This document shows, piece by piece, positions 42,328 through 59,769 of a stretch of 64,000 bases of DNA. The position numbers and the translations under genes are program-made. Each line of letters starts with the position of its first letter. Positions within the stretch are counted from its first letter, which is position 1. The stretch comes from Nonomuraea helvata. Lineage in GTDB: Bacteria > Actinomycetota > Actinomycetes > Streptosporangiales > Streptosporangiaceae. Location: positions 620,001 to 684,000 of the forward strand of contig NZ_BAAAXV010000009.1 in the NCBI RefSeq assembly GCF_039535785.1. Reading direction: 5' to 3'. The notes below the pieces were generated by a model. That model ran no database searches. It was not told the origin of the DNA and worked only from the letters and a program-made list of their open reading frames with translations.

Positions 42328-42353
42328 GGTGGGGTGGCTCGCACCACCCCACC
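42328..42353 (-). other. Hairpin between fusA and tuf
   Basis: GGTGGGGTGG/CCACCCCACC, a 10-bp perfect stem with loop CTCGCA, lies in the 180-bp gap 42256-42435. It may terminate part of the transcripts or mark an RNA processing site before the very highly expressed tuf gene. Confidence 0.5.
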
Positions 42354-42365
42354 AGGGACCGGATG

Positions 42366-42406
42366 CTATTCGCCCCGGGCCCCTTGGCAGCGGGGCGACG
42401 ATCTCC
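42366..42406 (-). repeat. Partial duplicate of the fusA 3' end
   Basis: CTATTCGCCCCGGGCC (42366-42381) and GCGACGATCTCC (42395-42406) repeat exactly the fusA end at 42436-42451 and 42455-42466, with ten extra bases between the blocks. On the minus strand it reads as a second, out-of-frame copy of the EIVAKARGE-stop region. Confidence 0.7.
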
Positions 42407-42435
42407 GCCAAGCCCAGCCACCTCAGGACCTGGAA

Positions 42436-44535
<2,100 letters not shown>

Positions 44536-44568
44536 TTCTCTCGCGTCCTCGTCGTCTCGTCGGATCCA

Positions 44569-45039
44569 CTACCAGCGGTAGTGGGCGAAGGCCTTGTTGG
44601 ACTCGGCCATCTTGTGGGTGTCCTCGCGCTTCTTGACGCTCGCCCCAAGGCCGTTGCTGGCGTCGAGGAGCTCGTTCATGAGGCGCTCGGTCATGGTCTT
44701 CTCGCGGCGGGCGCGGGAGTACTGCACCAGCCAGCGCAGGGCCAGGGTGGTGCTGCGCGCGGCGCGCACCTCGACCGGCACCTGGTAGGTCGCGCCACCG
44801 ACGCGACGGCTGCGGACCTCGAGGGTCGGCTTGACGTTGTCAAGCGCGCGCTTCAGGGTGACGACCGGGTCGTTGCCGGTCTTGTCCCTGCAGCCCTCAA
44901 GGGCGCCGTAGACGATCGACTGCGCGATGGAGCGCTTGCCGTCCAGGAGCACCTTGTTGATCAGAGCGGTCACCAGCGGCGAGCTGTAAACCGGGTCAGA
45001 CATGAGCTGACGACGGCCAGGAGAACCCTTACGAGGCAT
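44569..45039 (-). CDS. rpsG: 30S ribosomal protein S7
   Basis: A 156-residue S7: MPRKGSPGRRQLMSDPVYSS, LVTALINKVLLDGKRSIAQSIVYGAL, GGATYQVPVEVRAARSTTLALRWL. Two bases after rpsL. Head-domain assembly protein. Confidence 0.97.
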   Translation of the reverse strand: MPRKGSPGRRQLMSDPVYSSPLVTALINKVLLDGKRSIAQSIVYGALEGCRDKTGNDPVVTLKRALDNVKPTLEVRSRRVGGATYQVPVEVRAARSTTLALRWLVQYSRARREKTMTERLMNELLDASNGLGASVKKREDTHKMAESNKAFAHYRW

Positions 45040-45041
45040 TG

Positions 45042-45416
45042 TTAGCTCTTCTCCTTCTTCGCGCCGTAGCGGCTACGGGCCTGCTTGCGGTTGCGGACAC
45101 CCTGGGTGTCGAGCGAACCGCGGATGATCTTGTAGCGAACACCAGGCAGGTCCTTCACACGACCGCCACGCACGAGCACGATGGAGTGCTCCTGCAGGTT
45201 GTGGCCCACACCGGGGATGTAGGCCGTGACCTCGATGCCGTTCGTGAGCCGAACGCGGGCCACCTTGCGCAGTGCCGAGTTGGGCTTCTTGGGAGTCGTC
45301 GTGTAAACGCGCTGGCAGACGCCGCGCCGCTGCGGACTCCCCTTGAGGGCAGGAGTCTTGGTCTTGGAGACCTTGTCCTGCCGGCCCTTGCGGACCAACT
45401 GCTGAATAGTGGGCAC
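45042..45416 (-). CDS. rpsL: 30S ribosomal protein S12
   Basis: Starts at GTG 45416 (124 residues): MPTIQQLVRKGRQDKVSKTK. The two streptomycin-sensitive lysines are present, in TTTPKKPNSALRK and RGGRVKDLPGVRY, so no streptomycin-resistance allele is seen. First gene of rpsL-rpsG-fusA-tuf. The frame is open to 45488 but without a plausible start. Confidence 0.97.
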   Translation of the reverse strand: MPTIQQLVRKGRQDKVSKTKTPALKGSPQRRGVCQRVYTTTPKKPNSALRKVARVRLTNGIEVTAYIPGVGHNLQEHSIVLVRGGRVKDLPGVRYKIIRGSLDTQGVRNRKQARSRYGAKKEKS

Positions 45417-45641
45417 TGCCACTCCGTTTCGTGCCTTGGCCGGTGATACGTCAGTTGTGCTGCATTTCGCAGGTACTGCCGGTGTCATGACCTGCTGATT
45501 TTTCTCGACCCGGTGCCCCCGCGCTCGGGCGTGTCGCGCTATTCACGCAGACGTCCCGCGAGGTTTACGAGCCAGGAAGCCGTCCTACGCCCGCAATGAG
45601 CGCACGGTCGAGAGCCCGCATAGAGACGGGCACGATGCACA

Positions 45642-45670
45642 AGACTACCCAGGCCCACGCGACACGTCAA
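45642..45670 (-). promoter_or_regulatory. rpsL (str operon) promoter
   Basis: On the minus strand TTGACG (45670-45665) and TAGTCT (45647-45642) are spaced by exactly 17 bases, close to the principal sigma factor consensus. Confidence 0.7.
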
Positions 45671-45984
45671 AACGGCGCGGCAAAGCGGACAAGCCTTGCC
45701 ACTCCGTGTCGCTTGGGCCTACTTCATCAAGCCCATCCACAGCTCCGGAGGCCATGATATCGGGCCACCCGACCACTCCGCACGACGTTCCCAAACCCTC
45801 CTACCCCCTTCCCAAATCCGCCTACGCCGGCACGGGTATCGGCCTCCACGGCATGCGCCGTCATCAGTCGCCTGCCCACTCATACGGCAGGAAACACGGA
45901 GCCGGTCAAGCGGCGGGCCGGTGCAGGCCCCTGCAAGGGGCTGTCAGCCCCGTACGGGCACGGAAAGGGCCTGGGAACAGCAGA

Positions 45985-46017
45985 GCGCCCGGGCCCCTCC
46001 ATGAGAGGCCCGGGCGC
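45985..46017 (-). terminator. Terminator after rpoC
   Basis: GCGCCCGGGCC/GGCCCGGGCGC, 11-bp perfect stem with 11-base loop, 12 bp after the rpoC stop. It lacks a T tract, as is usual in high-GC actinobacteria. Confidence 0.7.
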
Positions 46018-46028
46018 GTTACCTCGAG

Positions 46029-49904
<3,876 letters not shown>

Positions 49905-49920
49905 TTGTGCGATCTCCCCC

Positions 49921-53391
<3,471 letters not shown>

Positions 53392-53495
53392 CAGATGTCC
53401 TTCCGAGGGCTCGCGGCGGACTGACTACACGCACGCCAGACAACCTCGCAACGTGAGCAAGCGGAGCGGGTCGTCAAAGGGCAGCGCAAAGGGGC

Positions 53496-53524
53496 AGTGT
53501 AGCCGAACGGCACACGCCTGTCCA
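53496..53524 (-). promoter_or_regulatory. rpoBC promoter
   Basis: Minus strand TGGACA (53524-53519), 17 bases, TACACT (53501-53496). The transcript would have a leader of about 100 nt. Confidence 0.7.
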
Positions 53525-53703
53525 CTTCGCTCTCGCTGCATGCTCCACGTTGGTCGCAGCATCGCCCGTTCAGGCGGAAACGTCAAGCCCACAACCCCGA
53601 CTTTTAGCCGACTAGGGGGCCGGACGCTGGGTTTTCTCCCCTGTGTGACTGGTCGCCTACCGCCAGGCCCAAGACGATACCCGCGAACGGGGGCGGTTAA
53701 CGC

Positions 53704-53756
53704 TCCGTCACACCGGGGGTCGAACCGATGCCGACAACCGGTGTAGCTGTGACGGA
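53704..53756 (-). terminator. Hairpin after the Mce-associated gene pair
   Basis: TCCGTCACA (53704-53712) pairs with TGTGACGGA (53748-53756), and ACACCGG with CCGGTGT inside. It stands between the second Mce-associated gene and the rpoB promoter, so it may end the first transcript and insulate rpoB. Confidence 0.45.
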
Positions 53757-53826
53757 GGTACCCGTTCCAAAGGCTTCGCTAAACCTGATTTTTGGTAACA
53801 ATTGAAGGAAGCGGCGCGCTGAGGCG

Positions 53827-54324
53827 TCAGGCGGTGCCGAGGAGCGTCGACATGTCGGCCACCAGCCAGCGCGAATCTTGCCGGACCATGACGAACCTGG
53901 CCCGGTTCTGGGTGAACTGTTGCTCGAGCCCGGTCTTGCCCGCGTCCTGCTTGACCGTACCCGTGTTCACGAAAAGCAGAACCTCTACCCGGTCGGGCTC
54001 GGCCCGCTCGACTCCCACGCCCGCCACGGACACGGTCTGCACGATCTTCTCCGCCTTCGCCCTGGACACCAGGGACGTGGTGAGCTCCTTGTAGTGCTTG
54101 GTCAGCTCGCCGGTCGTGTGTGTGCCGGCCCGCGCCAGGTCCGCCTCCACCGTCCGGTAGTCGTACGAGAGCAGATCGGGTGCCACCTCCTTGGCCGCCG
54201 TCATGGCCTCCGCCCCGGCCGCGTCCGCCGCGCGCAGGTCGCGCAGGTTGAACCACATCGTCGGCACCAGCACGCCCGCCACGACCACGAGGACGCCCAG
54301 CAGCACGATCGCGAACGTCCTCAC
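53827..54324 (-). CDS. Mce-associated membrane protein (second of pair)
   Basis: Starts at GTG 54324 (165 residues), overlapping the upstream gene as GTGA. N-terminal anchor MRTFAIVLLGVLVVVAGVLVP, then an outer domain of NTF2-like shape: PDLLSYDYRTVEADLARAGTHTTGELT, TVSVAGVGVERAEPDRVEVLLFV and RFVMVRQDSRWLVADMSTL. This matches Mce-associated (Mas) proteins that stabilise Mce transporters. Frame continues open upstream but codes shadow sequence. Confidence 0.78.
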   Translation of the reverse strand: MRTFAIVLLGVLVVVAGVLVPTMWFNLRDLRAADAAGAEAMTAAKEVAPDLLSYDYRTVEADLARAGTHTTGELTKHYKELTTSLVSRAKAEKIVQTVSVAGVGVERAEPDRVEVLLFVNTGTVKQDAGKTGLEQQFTQNRARFVMVRQDSRWLVADMSTLLGTA

Positions 54325-54821
54325 TTGACCTGCACCGCCTTCGACACCAGCCAGACGCCGCCGACCTTGGTCACCTCCATCGACCACCGGTAGTACCGCT
54401 CCTGCGGCGGGCTCTTGGAGCCGTCCCAGCGGATCTCCACGTCGGCCACCACCAGCACCTTCGCCGTGGCGCCCGCCATGGAGACCAGCCCCGTCGCGCG
54501 CAGCACGCCGTGCTGGATCACCTTGTTGCCGACCGTGGTGGACCTGAGCCTGGCCTGGTTGGCCTCGTACTCCGCCCTGGCCGCCCCGGTCGAGGTGTCG
54601 AGGATGCGCTTCATGTCGGCGTCGACGCTCTTGTAGTCGAGCGAGACCAGGTTCTTCGCGTGGGTCCCCGCGGCCAGGAGCGCTGCCTGCTTGTCGCCTG
54701 CCCTGCCCTGTTCCTCGCGCGCCTGCGCGGCGATCCACACGCCCGAGCCGACCAGCACCGCGAGCACTCCGCTGAGCGCGGCGATCAGGATGCGGGCGGG
54801 CCGGGCGGCAAGTCCTGCCAC
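54321..54821 (-). CDS. Mce-associated membrane protein (first of pair)
   Basis: A 166-residue paralog of the next gene: anchor ARILIAALSGVLAVLVGSGVWI, then LVSLDYKSVDADMKRILDTSTGAARAEYEAN, RATGLVSMAGATAKVLVVADVEI and YRWSMEVTKVGGVWLVSKAVQV. Together with mkl 212 bp upstream it suggests a Mce lipid-import support module, though no mce genes (MlaD-type) are in the window. Confidence 0.78.
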   Translation of the reverse strand: MAGLAARPARILIAALSGVLAVLVGSGVWIAAQAREEQGRAGDKQAALLAAGTHAKNLVSLDYKSVDADMKRILDTSTGAARAEYEANQARLRSTTVGNKVIQHGVLRATGLVSMAGATAKVLVVADVEIRWDGSKSPPQERYYRWSMEVTKVGGVWLVSKAVQVK

Positions 54822-54862
54822 GTCTGCTCACCCCTCCCTCGGCCGGTCCGCCGGATCATAAC

Positions 54863-55021
54863 GCGCTGTCCGGTCCTGGAGCCCCCGAATCAACCGAGGC
54901 GGTAGAGAACTCTGGATGAATCCGGTCAAGGCGCCTAGATCTCTGCAAATGCCTTCAGAAGGCTCTCAGAGGCTCGCTGAGCGTCCAACGCGGGCTCGGG
55001 GGACGAAAGACCGGACAGCGC
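54863..55021. mobile_element. 159-bp intergenic element with 26-bp terminal inverted repeats
   Basis: GCGCTGTCCGGTC at 54863-54875 is matched by GACCGGACAGCGC at 55009-55021, and after a six-base mismatch CCCCCGA (54882-54888) is matched by TCGGGGG (54996-55002), giving 20 of 26 paired positions. The interior has no coding potential. I see no target duplication. It may be a MITE-like remnant or a long RNA hairpin between mkl and the Mce-associated genes. Confidence 0.45.
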
Positions 55022-55033
55022 CCTGAAGAGGCT

Positions 55034-56035
55034 TCAGCGGGTGCCGTGGAGGTACGCGTTGACGAGCCGGGGGTACTCCTCCAGCCAGTTACGACCGCGT
55101 TCGTCCACGAACGATCCCGGCGGCGGGATCACCCCGTTGGCCGCCAGCCACGTGCCCGGAGGCTGCTGCGTACGGCGGATCCGGTTGCCGGTCGGCATGA
55201 GCTGCGGCGGGATCGGCGGCAGCACGCCGGGGTCGAGCCCCATCTGAGCCTCGGCCTCCAGCTCGGAGAGGTCCTTCTCCTCCGACATCCCGATCGGGCC
55301 GTGCCTCCTGGCGTTGAGGAACTGCCGCACCACCGGCTCCTCGCTCGACAGCAGCATCTCGCGCGGGCCGAACATGACCAGCTCGCGCCTGAACAGCATC
55401 CCGATGCTGTCGGGGACGGTACGGGCGGTGTTGATGTCGTGCGTCACGATCAGGAACGTCGCCTCGATCTCGGCGTTGAGGTCGACGATGGTCTGGTTGA
55501 GCAGCGCGGTGCGGACCGGGTCGAGGCCGGAGTCGGGCTCGTCGAACAGGATGATCTCCGGATCCAGCACCAGCGCCCTGGCCAGCCCCGCACGCTTGCG
55601 CATGCCACCGGAGATCTCCCCGGGCAGCTTCGACTCGGAGCCGATCAGGCCGACCAGCTCGACCTTCTCCATCACGATCTGGCGGATCTGCGACTCGCTC
55701 TTCTTGGTGTGCTCGCGCAGCGGGAAGGCGATGTTGTCGTAGAGGTTGAGCGAGCCGAACAGCGCGCCATCCTGGAAGAGCACGCCGAACAGCCGGCGCA
55801 GCTCGTACAGCTTGTTCTCGTTGCAGTTGGCCAGGTCGTAGCCGTCGATCCAGATGTGACCGCGATCCGGCCGCAGCAGGCCGACCAGCGTCTTGAGGAA
55901 GACCGATTTTCCGGTGCCGGAAGGGCCGAGCAGGACGGAGATCTCGCCCGCGGGCAGCGTGAGCGAGACGTCCTCCCAGATGACCTGCCGGCCGAACGAC
56001 TTGGTCAACCCGTCGACCACGACTTCGACTCCCAC
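55034..56035 (-). CDS. mkl: Mce transporter ATPase (Mkl/MceG)
   Basis: A 333-residue ATPase with Walker A GPSGTGKS (37-44), FQDGALFGSLNLYDNIAFPL, signature ISGGMRKRAGLARAL and Walker B IILFDEPDSGLDP. The C-terminal 80-residue extension (EAEAQMGLDPGVLPPIPPQ) is characteristic of actinobacterial MceG. It drives lipid or sterol import by Mce complexes. In M. tuberculosis mkl also lies between rplJL and rpoB next to a TetR gene, so this is conserved gene order. Confidence 0.88.
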   Translation of the reverse strand: MGVEVVVDGLTKSFGRQVIWEDVSLTLPAGEISVLLGPSGTGKSVFLKTLVGLLRPDRGHIWIDGYDLANCNENKLYELRRLFGVLFQDGALFGSLNLYDNIAFPLREHTKKSESQIRQIVMEKVELVGLIGSESKLPGEISGGMRKRAGLARALVLDPEIILFDEPDSGLDPVRTALLNQTIVDLNAEIEATFLIVTHDINTARTVPDSIGMLFRRELVMFGPREMLLSSEEPVVRQFLNARRHGPIGMSEEKDLSELEAEAQMGLDPGVLPPIPPQLMPTGNRIRRTQQPPGTWLAANGVIPPPGSFVDERGRNWLEEYPRLVNAYLHGTR

Positions 56036-56140
56036 TGGACACCTTCCGATCGCAGTGAGTATCCGCCGGATAACGTGACGTCCTCACCGTAATGGGGTGC
56101 GGCCGCATGGGAACCCGTTCTCATAATTGTTACTGCCCGG

Positions 56141-56710
56141 TTATGAAACCTCCGGGCCGCCGGTCAGCGCCCGCAGGCTGGGCCGCAGGAGCCGCGCGAT
56201 CTCCTCCTGCGGCACCTCGCGCAGCTCTTCGAGCTCCAGCAGCTGGTGCCCGACGGCGATGCCGAGCATGATCGTCGTCATCAGCGCCGCGCGCAGCCGC
56301 GCGTCCTCCGCGGGAATGGCCTCCGCCAGCCGGTCGATCTGGCTCCCCAGCACCTGCCGCGCCGACGCGGCCGCCTCGGGGTGGGTGAGCATGGACCGCA
56401 TCATCGCCAGCGAGCTCTGCGGCAGCGCGCCCAGCTTCACGTTGAGCGTGCCGAGCAGTTGTTCGACGAGCTCCTCGGCGGTCAGCTCGCCGTCGCCGAC
56501 CGGGGTCACCCGTACGGCCTGCTGGAAGAGCTGCCGCTTGCTGCCGAAGTACTGCATCACGAGGGCGGGGTCGACCTCGGCCGCCTTGGCGACGGCCCTG
56601 ATGGTGGTCCGCTCGAAGCCCAGCTCGGCGAAGAGCGCCCGGGCGGCATCCAAGATCTTTCCTTCGGTACGACGCCGCCTCTCGGCCCGCGGAAGCACTC
56701 TCTCGCCCAC
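56141..56710 (-). CDS. TetR-family transcriptional regulator
   Basis: A 189-residue regulator, GTG 56710. N-terminal helix-turn-helix: KILDAARALFAELGFERTTIRAVAKAAEVDPALVMQYFGSKRQLFQQAV. The C-terminal ligand domain is TetR_C-like. TAGAGT lies seven bases before the GTG, so the message is probably leaderless. Divergent from the SnoaL-like gene; the intergenic GTTGA repeats are its likely operator. Confidence 0.88.
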   Translation of the reverse strand: MGERVLPRAERRRRTEGKILDAARALFAELGFERTTIRAVAKAAEVDPALVMQYFGSKRQLFQQAVRVTPVGDGELTAEELVEQLLGTLNVKLGALPQSSLAMMRSMLTHPEAAASARQVLGSQIDRLAEAIPAEDARLRAALMTTIMLGIAVGHQLLELEELREVPQEEIARLLRPSLRALTGGPEVS

Positions 56711-56729
56711 GCTGCCAACTCTACACGCG

Positions 56730-56783
56730 TTGACCGAACCTTCCCTTTCACTCTACGCTCGTTGAGTCAACACCCGTTGAGCG
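56730..56783 (+). promoter_or_regulatory. Promoter and TetR operator for the SnoaL-like gene
   Basis: TTGACC (56730-56735), 18 bases, TACGCT (56754-56759). The predicted transcription start lies in the palindrome GTTGAGTCAAC (56761-56771); further GTTGA copies are at 56729 and 56776, and CGCTC/GAGCG (56756-56760, 56779-56783) bracket them. This is a classic repressor arrangement. Confidence 0.6.
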
Positions 56784-56798
56784 AAAGAGGCTACTCCC

Positions 56799-57191
56799 AT
56801 GTCCATCGAGGAGATCGTCACCGCCTATCACGCGGCCATGCTGCACAAGTCCCCCGACGAGCTGGCCGACCTCTACGCGGAGGACGGACTGCACGAGTTC
56901 CCGTTCGGGGGGCTGGCGCCGTTCAAGGGGAGGGAGGAGATCCGCGCGGGTTACCGCGCGATGTGGGGCGCGACCGCGTTCGAGGCCGAGGAGGTGCGGC
57001 GCGTGTCGCTCTACCGGACGACGGACCCGGAGGTCGTGGTGGTGGAGCAGAACGCGTTCGTCGCGGCCGGCGACCAGCGGATCACCGTCCCCGGCCTTCT
57101 GGTGCTGCGGATCAGGAACGGCCGGATCGTCCACGCCAGGGACTACATGGACACCAGCGCCGTGACCCAGGTCCGAGCCGCCGCCTCCTGA
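56799..57191 (+). CDS. SnoaL/NTF2-like protein
   Basis: A 130-residue cone-shaped fold: EEIVTAYHAAMLHKSPDELADLYAEDGLHEFPFG, FKGREEIRAGYRAMW and LVLRIRNGRIVHARDYMD, the last the usual SnoaL ending. Could be an isomerase, hydrolase or ligand-binding protein; no substrate clue. Expressed under the divergent TetR regulator. Convergent with the broken glycosyltransferase, 23 bp away. Confidence 0.82.
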   Translation: MSIEEIVTAYHAAMLHKSPDELADLYAEDGLHEFPFGGLAPFKGREEIRAGYRAMWGATAFEAEEVRRVSLYRTTDPEVVVVEQNAFVAAGDQRITVPGLLVLRIRNGRIVHARDYMDTSAVTQVRAAAS

Positions 57192-57214
57192 TCTCCGTGG
57201 CGTCCCCGGGACGG

Positions 57215-59153
57215 TCAGGACTGGGTGAGGTCGAAGATGGTCGTACCGCCGACGGTGGTGCCGGTGAACGTGTCCTGGACCCAGGCCGCGATCTGGTCCG
57301 CGTCGTCGCTGCCGCCCGTGCTGCGACGCCCTTCGCCCATGCCGGTGCCGATGAAGTAGTGGATCTTCTTCTCGGCGACGTACTGCTTGAACTGCTCGAG
57401 TGTGGGCGCCGGATCGGTGCCGTTGAACCCGCCCACCGCCATCACCGGCTGCCCGCTGGCCAGCTGGTATCCGGCCGCGTTGTTGGAGCCCACCGTCGCC
57501 GCCGCCCACGTGCAGGCGGAGGCCTCGGTCTTCAGCAGCGCGGTCAGCTCGGCGGCCGGAGTGCCCGCGTTGAGCAGCCCGCCCATGCCCATCCCGCCAC
57601 CCCCCATGCCGCGGCCGCCGAACCCGGTGCCGCCCTGCCCCTGCGCGCCGCCCGGCGGTTGCCGCAGCGCCTGGCCGCCTCCAGGTTGCTGACCCGTACC
57701 CGCACCCCATCCAGGCATCTGACGGAACGTCCGGCCGCCTCCCCCGCCCGGACGCGGGAACCCGCCGCCGAAGCCGCCGGTGGAGGGCCCGGCGGTCGGG
57801 ATCGCCCCGGTGTGCGGGGATGCGGCCGTGTCGACGGCATAGGCCGCCGGCCCCGCCAGAGCCGCCAGGCACGCCACCGAGGCCACGGCCGCCACGGCCA
57901 GGGCCCGGCGCGTGAACATCATCGCCAGCGCCGCCCCCAGACCCGCCACCAGCACGACCACGCCCAGCCAGGAGTTCCAGTCCGCGCTGCGCGACAGCAG
58001 CACGTACGACCACACCGCCGTCCCCGCCGCCACCATCGCCGGCAATCGGAGCGACCGCCGCTCCCACAGCAGGGCCGCCCCCATGCCCACCAGCACCGCG
58101 ATGGCCGGGGCCAGCGCCACCGTGTAGTACGCGTGGAAGATCCCCTGCATCAGGCTGAAGACCAGCCCGGTCACGACCAGCCAGCTCCCCCACACCCAGA
58201 AGGCGGCACGAACCGGATCCACCCGCGGCGCCCGACGGGTGAGCCAGGTGGCGGCGGCCAGGAGCACCAGCGCCGCCGGGAGCAGCCACGAGATCTGCCC
58301 GCCCGCCTCCGTGTCGAACATCCGCAGCCAGCCGGCCTGCTGGTTGAGATTGCCCAGCCCGCCGTAGTCGGCGCCGTTGAGCCGCCCGATCCCGTTGTAG
58401 CCGAGCGCCAGCTCCAGCACGCTGTTGGTCTGCGACCCCCCCGATGTACGGCCGCTCCGACGCGGGCACCAGCGCCACCGCCAGGAGCCACCACCCGGCC
58501 GAGACCACCATGGCCGCGCCGGCCAGCAGCAACTGCCGCACCCGCCGCCAGAACGCCACCGGCGCGGTGATCAGATAGACCAGCGCGAAGCCGGGCAGGA
58601 CCAGGAACGCCTGCAGCATCTTCGCCAGGAACGCGAACCCGATCGCGGTCCCCGCCAGCACCAGCCACCGGGTGGCCCCACGTTCCTGCGCCCGCACCAC
58701 GCAGTACCCGGCGGCCGTCAGCAGCAGGACGAGCAGCGCGTCCGGGTTGTTGAACCTGAACATCAACACGGCCACCGGAGTGAGCGCCATCACGGCCCCG
58801 GCCAGCAGCCCGGCCCAGACGGTGAACAACCTGCGCACCGACGCGTACACCAGCGCCACCGCGCCGACGCCCATGAGCGCCTGGGGAACGAGCATGGCCC
58901 AGGAGTTGAGCCCGAACAGCCGCACGCTGAGCACCATCGGCCACAAGGAGGCCGGGGTCTTGTCGACGGTGATGGCGTTGGCGGCGTCGGAGGATCCGAA
59001 GAAGAACGCCTTCCAGCTCTGGCTGCCCGCCTGTACGGCCGCCGCGTAGAAGGAGTTGGCCCATCCGGAGGCGCCCAGGCCCCAGACGTACAGCACCGCG
59101 GTGCCTATGAGGAGGGCAGCCGGCGCCCATCGAGACTTCGCTTCGGTGACCAC
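57215..59153 (-). pseudogene. GT39 (ArnT/PMT-like) membrane glycosyltransferase, frameshifted
   Basis: From GTG 59153 the frame encodes the family N-terminus (GASGWANSFYAAAVQAGSQS, ITVDKTPASLW) and seven or so helices up to RPYIGG. There a run of seven C on the plus strand (58436-58442) shifts the frame; the rest, from SQTNSVLELALGYNGIGRLNG onward, continues in another frame to 57215. Removing one base would give a 645-residue protein with more helices, a Gly-rich segment (GGGFPRPGGGGGRTFRQ) and a C-terminal periplasmic-type domain. Either a sequencing error or a real inactivating or phase-variable frameshift. Confidence 0.82.
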
Positions 59154-59237
59154 ATCCCGCACGCTAGGCAGGCCGGTTGGCGAGGCGATGAGACGAAGAT
59201 GAGAATCTCCTGAGCCGTGCGGGCCCGGGAACGCGAA

Positions 59238-59277
59238 AAGAGGCGGCACACCCGGCACCAGGGTGTGTCCGCCTCTT
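59238..59277 (-). terminator. Terminator after rplL
   Basis: AAGAGGCGG-CACACCC pairs with GGGTGTG-T-CCGCCTCTT, 16 bp with one bulged T and a seven-base loop; four T follow on the minus strand. Confidence 0.85.
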
Positions 59278-59304
59278 CCCGAAGAGCTCGCGTGAAGGGG
59301 AAAG

Positions 59305-59697
59305 TTACTTCACGGTCACGGTGGCGCCGGCGCCCTCGAGGGCAGCCTTGGCCTTCTCCGCCTGCTCCTTGTTGACCTTGCCGTCGAAGACGGGCTTGGG
59401 AGCGCCGTCCACCAGGTCCTTGGCCTCCTTGAGGCCCAGGGACGTGAGGGCGCGGATCTCCTTGATGACCTGGATCTTCTTGTCGCCGGCGGCCTCGAGG
59501 ATGACGTCGAACTCGTCCTTCTCCTCCTCGGCGGCGGCCTCGCCACCGCCACCGGCGGCGGGGGCGGCGGCAACCGCGACGGGGGCGGCGGCCTTGACGT
59601 CGAAGACCTCTTCGAACTGCTTCACGAACTCGGACAGCTCGAGGAGGGTCATCTCCTTGAACGAGTCGAGCAGCTCTTCGGTGCTGAGCTTCGCCAT
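59305..59697 (-). CDS. rplL: 50S ribosomal protein L7/L12
   Basis: A 130-residue stalk protein: N-terminal dimer helix STEELLDSFKEMTLLELSEFV, Ala/Gly hinge, and C-terminal factor-binding domain KKIQVIKEIRALTSLGLKEAKDLVDGAPKPV. 72 bp after rplJ. Confidence 0.97.
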   Translation of the reverse strand: MAKLSTEELLDSFKEMTLLELSEFVKQFEEVFDVKAAAPVAVAAAPAAGGGGEAAAEEEKDEFDVILEAAGDKKIQVIKEIRALTSLGLKEAKDLVDGAPKPVFDGKVNKEQAEKAKAALEGAGATVTVK

Positions 59698-59769
59698 GAT
59701 CTTTTCCTTACGTTTAGGACTTGCAGAAAACTAGGAACGGGACCGCGGTGTGCTGCGGCAACCCCCGTG

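Larger units (their letters stand above)
45417..46028. other. 612-bp gap between rpoC and rpsL
   Basis: No gene is visible. It holds the hairpin after rpoC at its right end and the rpsL promoter near 45650. The promoter implies a leader of about 220 nt. The stretch 45690-45960 is less GC-biased than the genes and has no clear repeat or open frame with family features. Confidence 0.6.
53392..53826. other. 435-bp gap upstream of rpoB
   Basis: No gene is visible. It contains the rpoB promoter about 100 bp before the start, a hairpin at 53704-53756 and an AT-rich stretch at 53776-53807 just past the end of the Mce-associated genes. Confidence 0.6.

Noticed and set aside
45042..45416. Streptomycin-resistance substitution in S12
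   Set aside because: Both key lysines are present in TTTPKKPNS and GGRVKDLPG.
45417..46028. Hidden small gene or tRNA in the rpoC-rpsL gap
   Set aside because: No open frame with a ribosome-binding site and family features, and no cloverleaf or T-arm motif found on either strand by eye.
56748..59258. 836-codon minus-strand frame taken as one protein
   Set aside because: Only its first part is a GT39 protein; after RPYIGG it becomes low-complexity antisense-like sequence, while the true continuation is in another frame.
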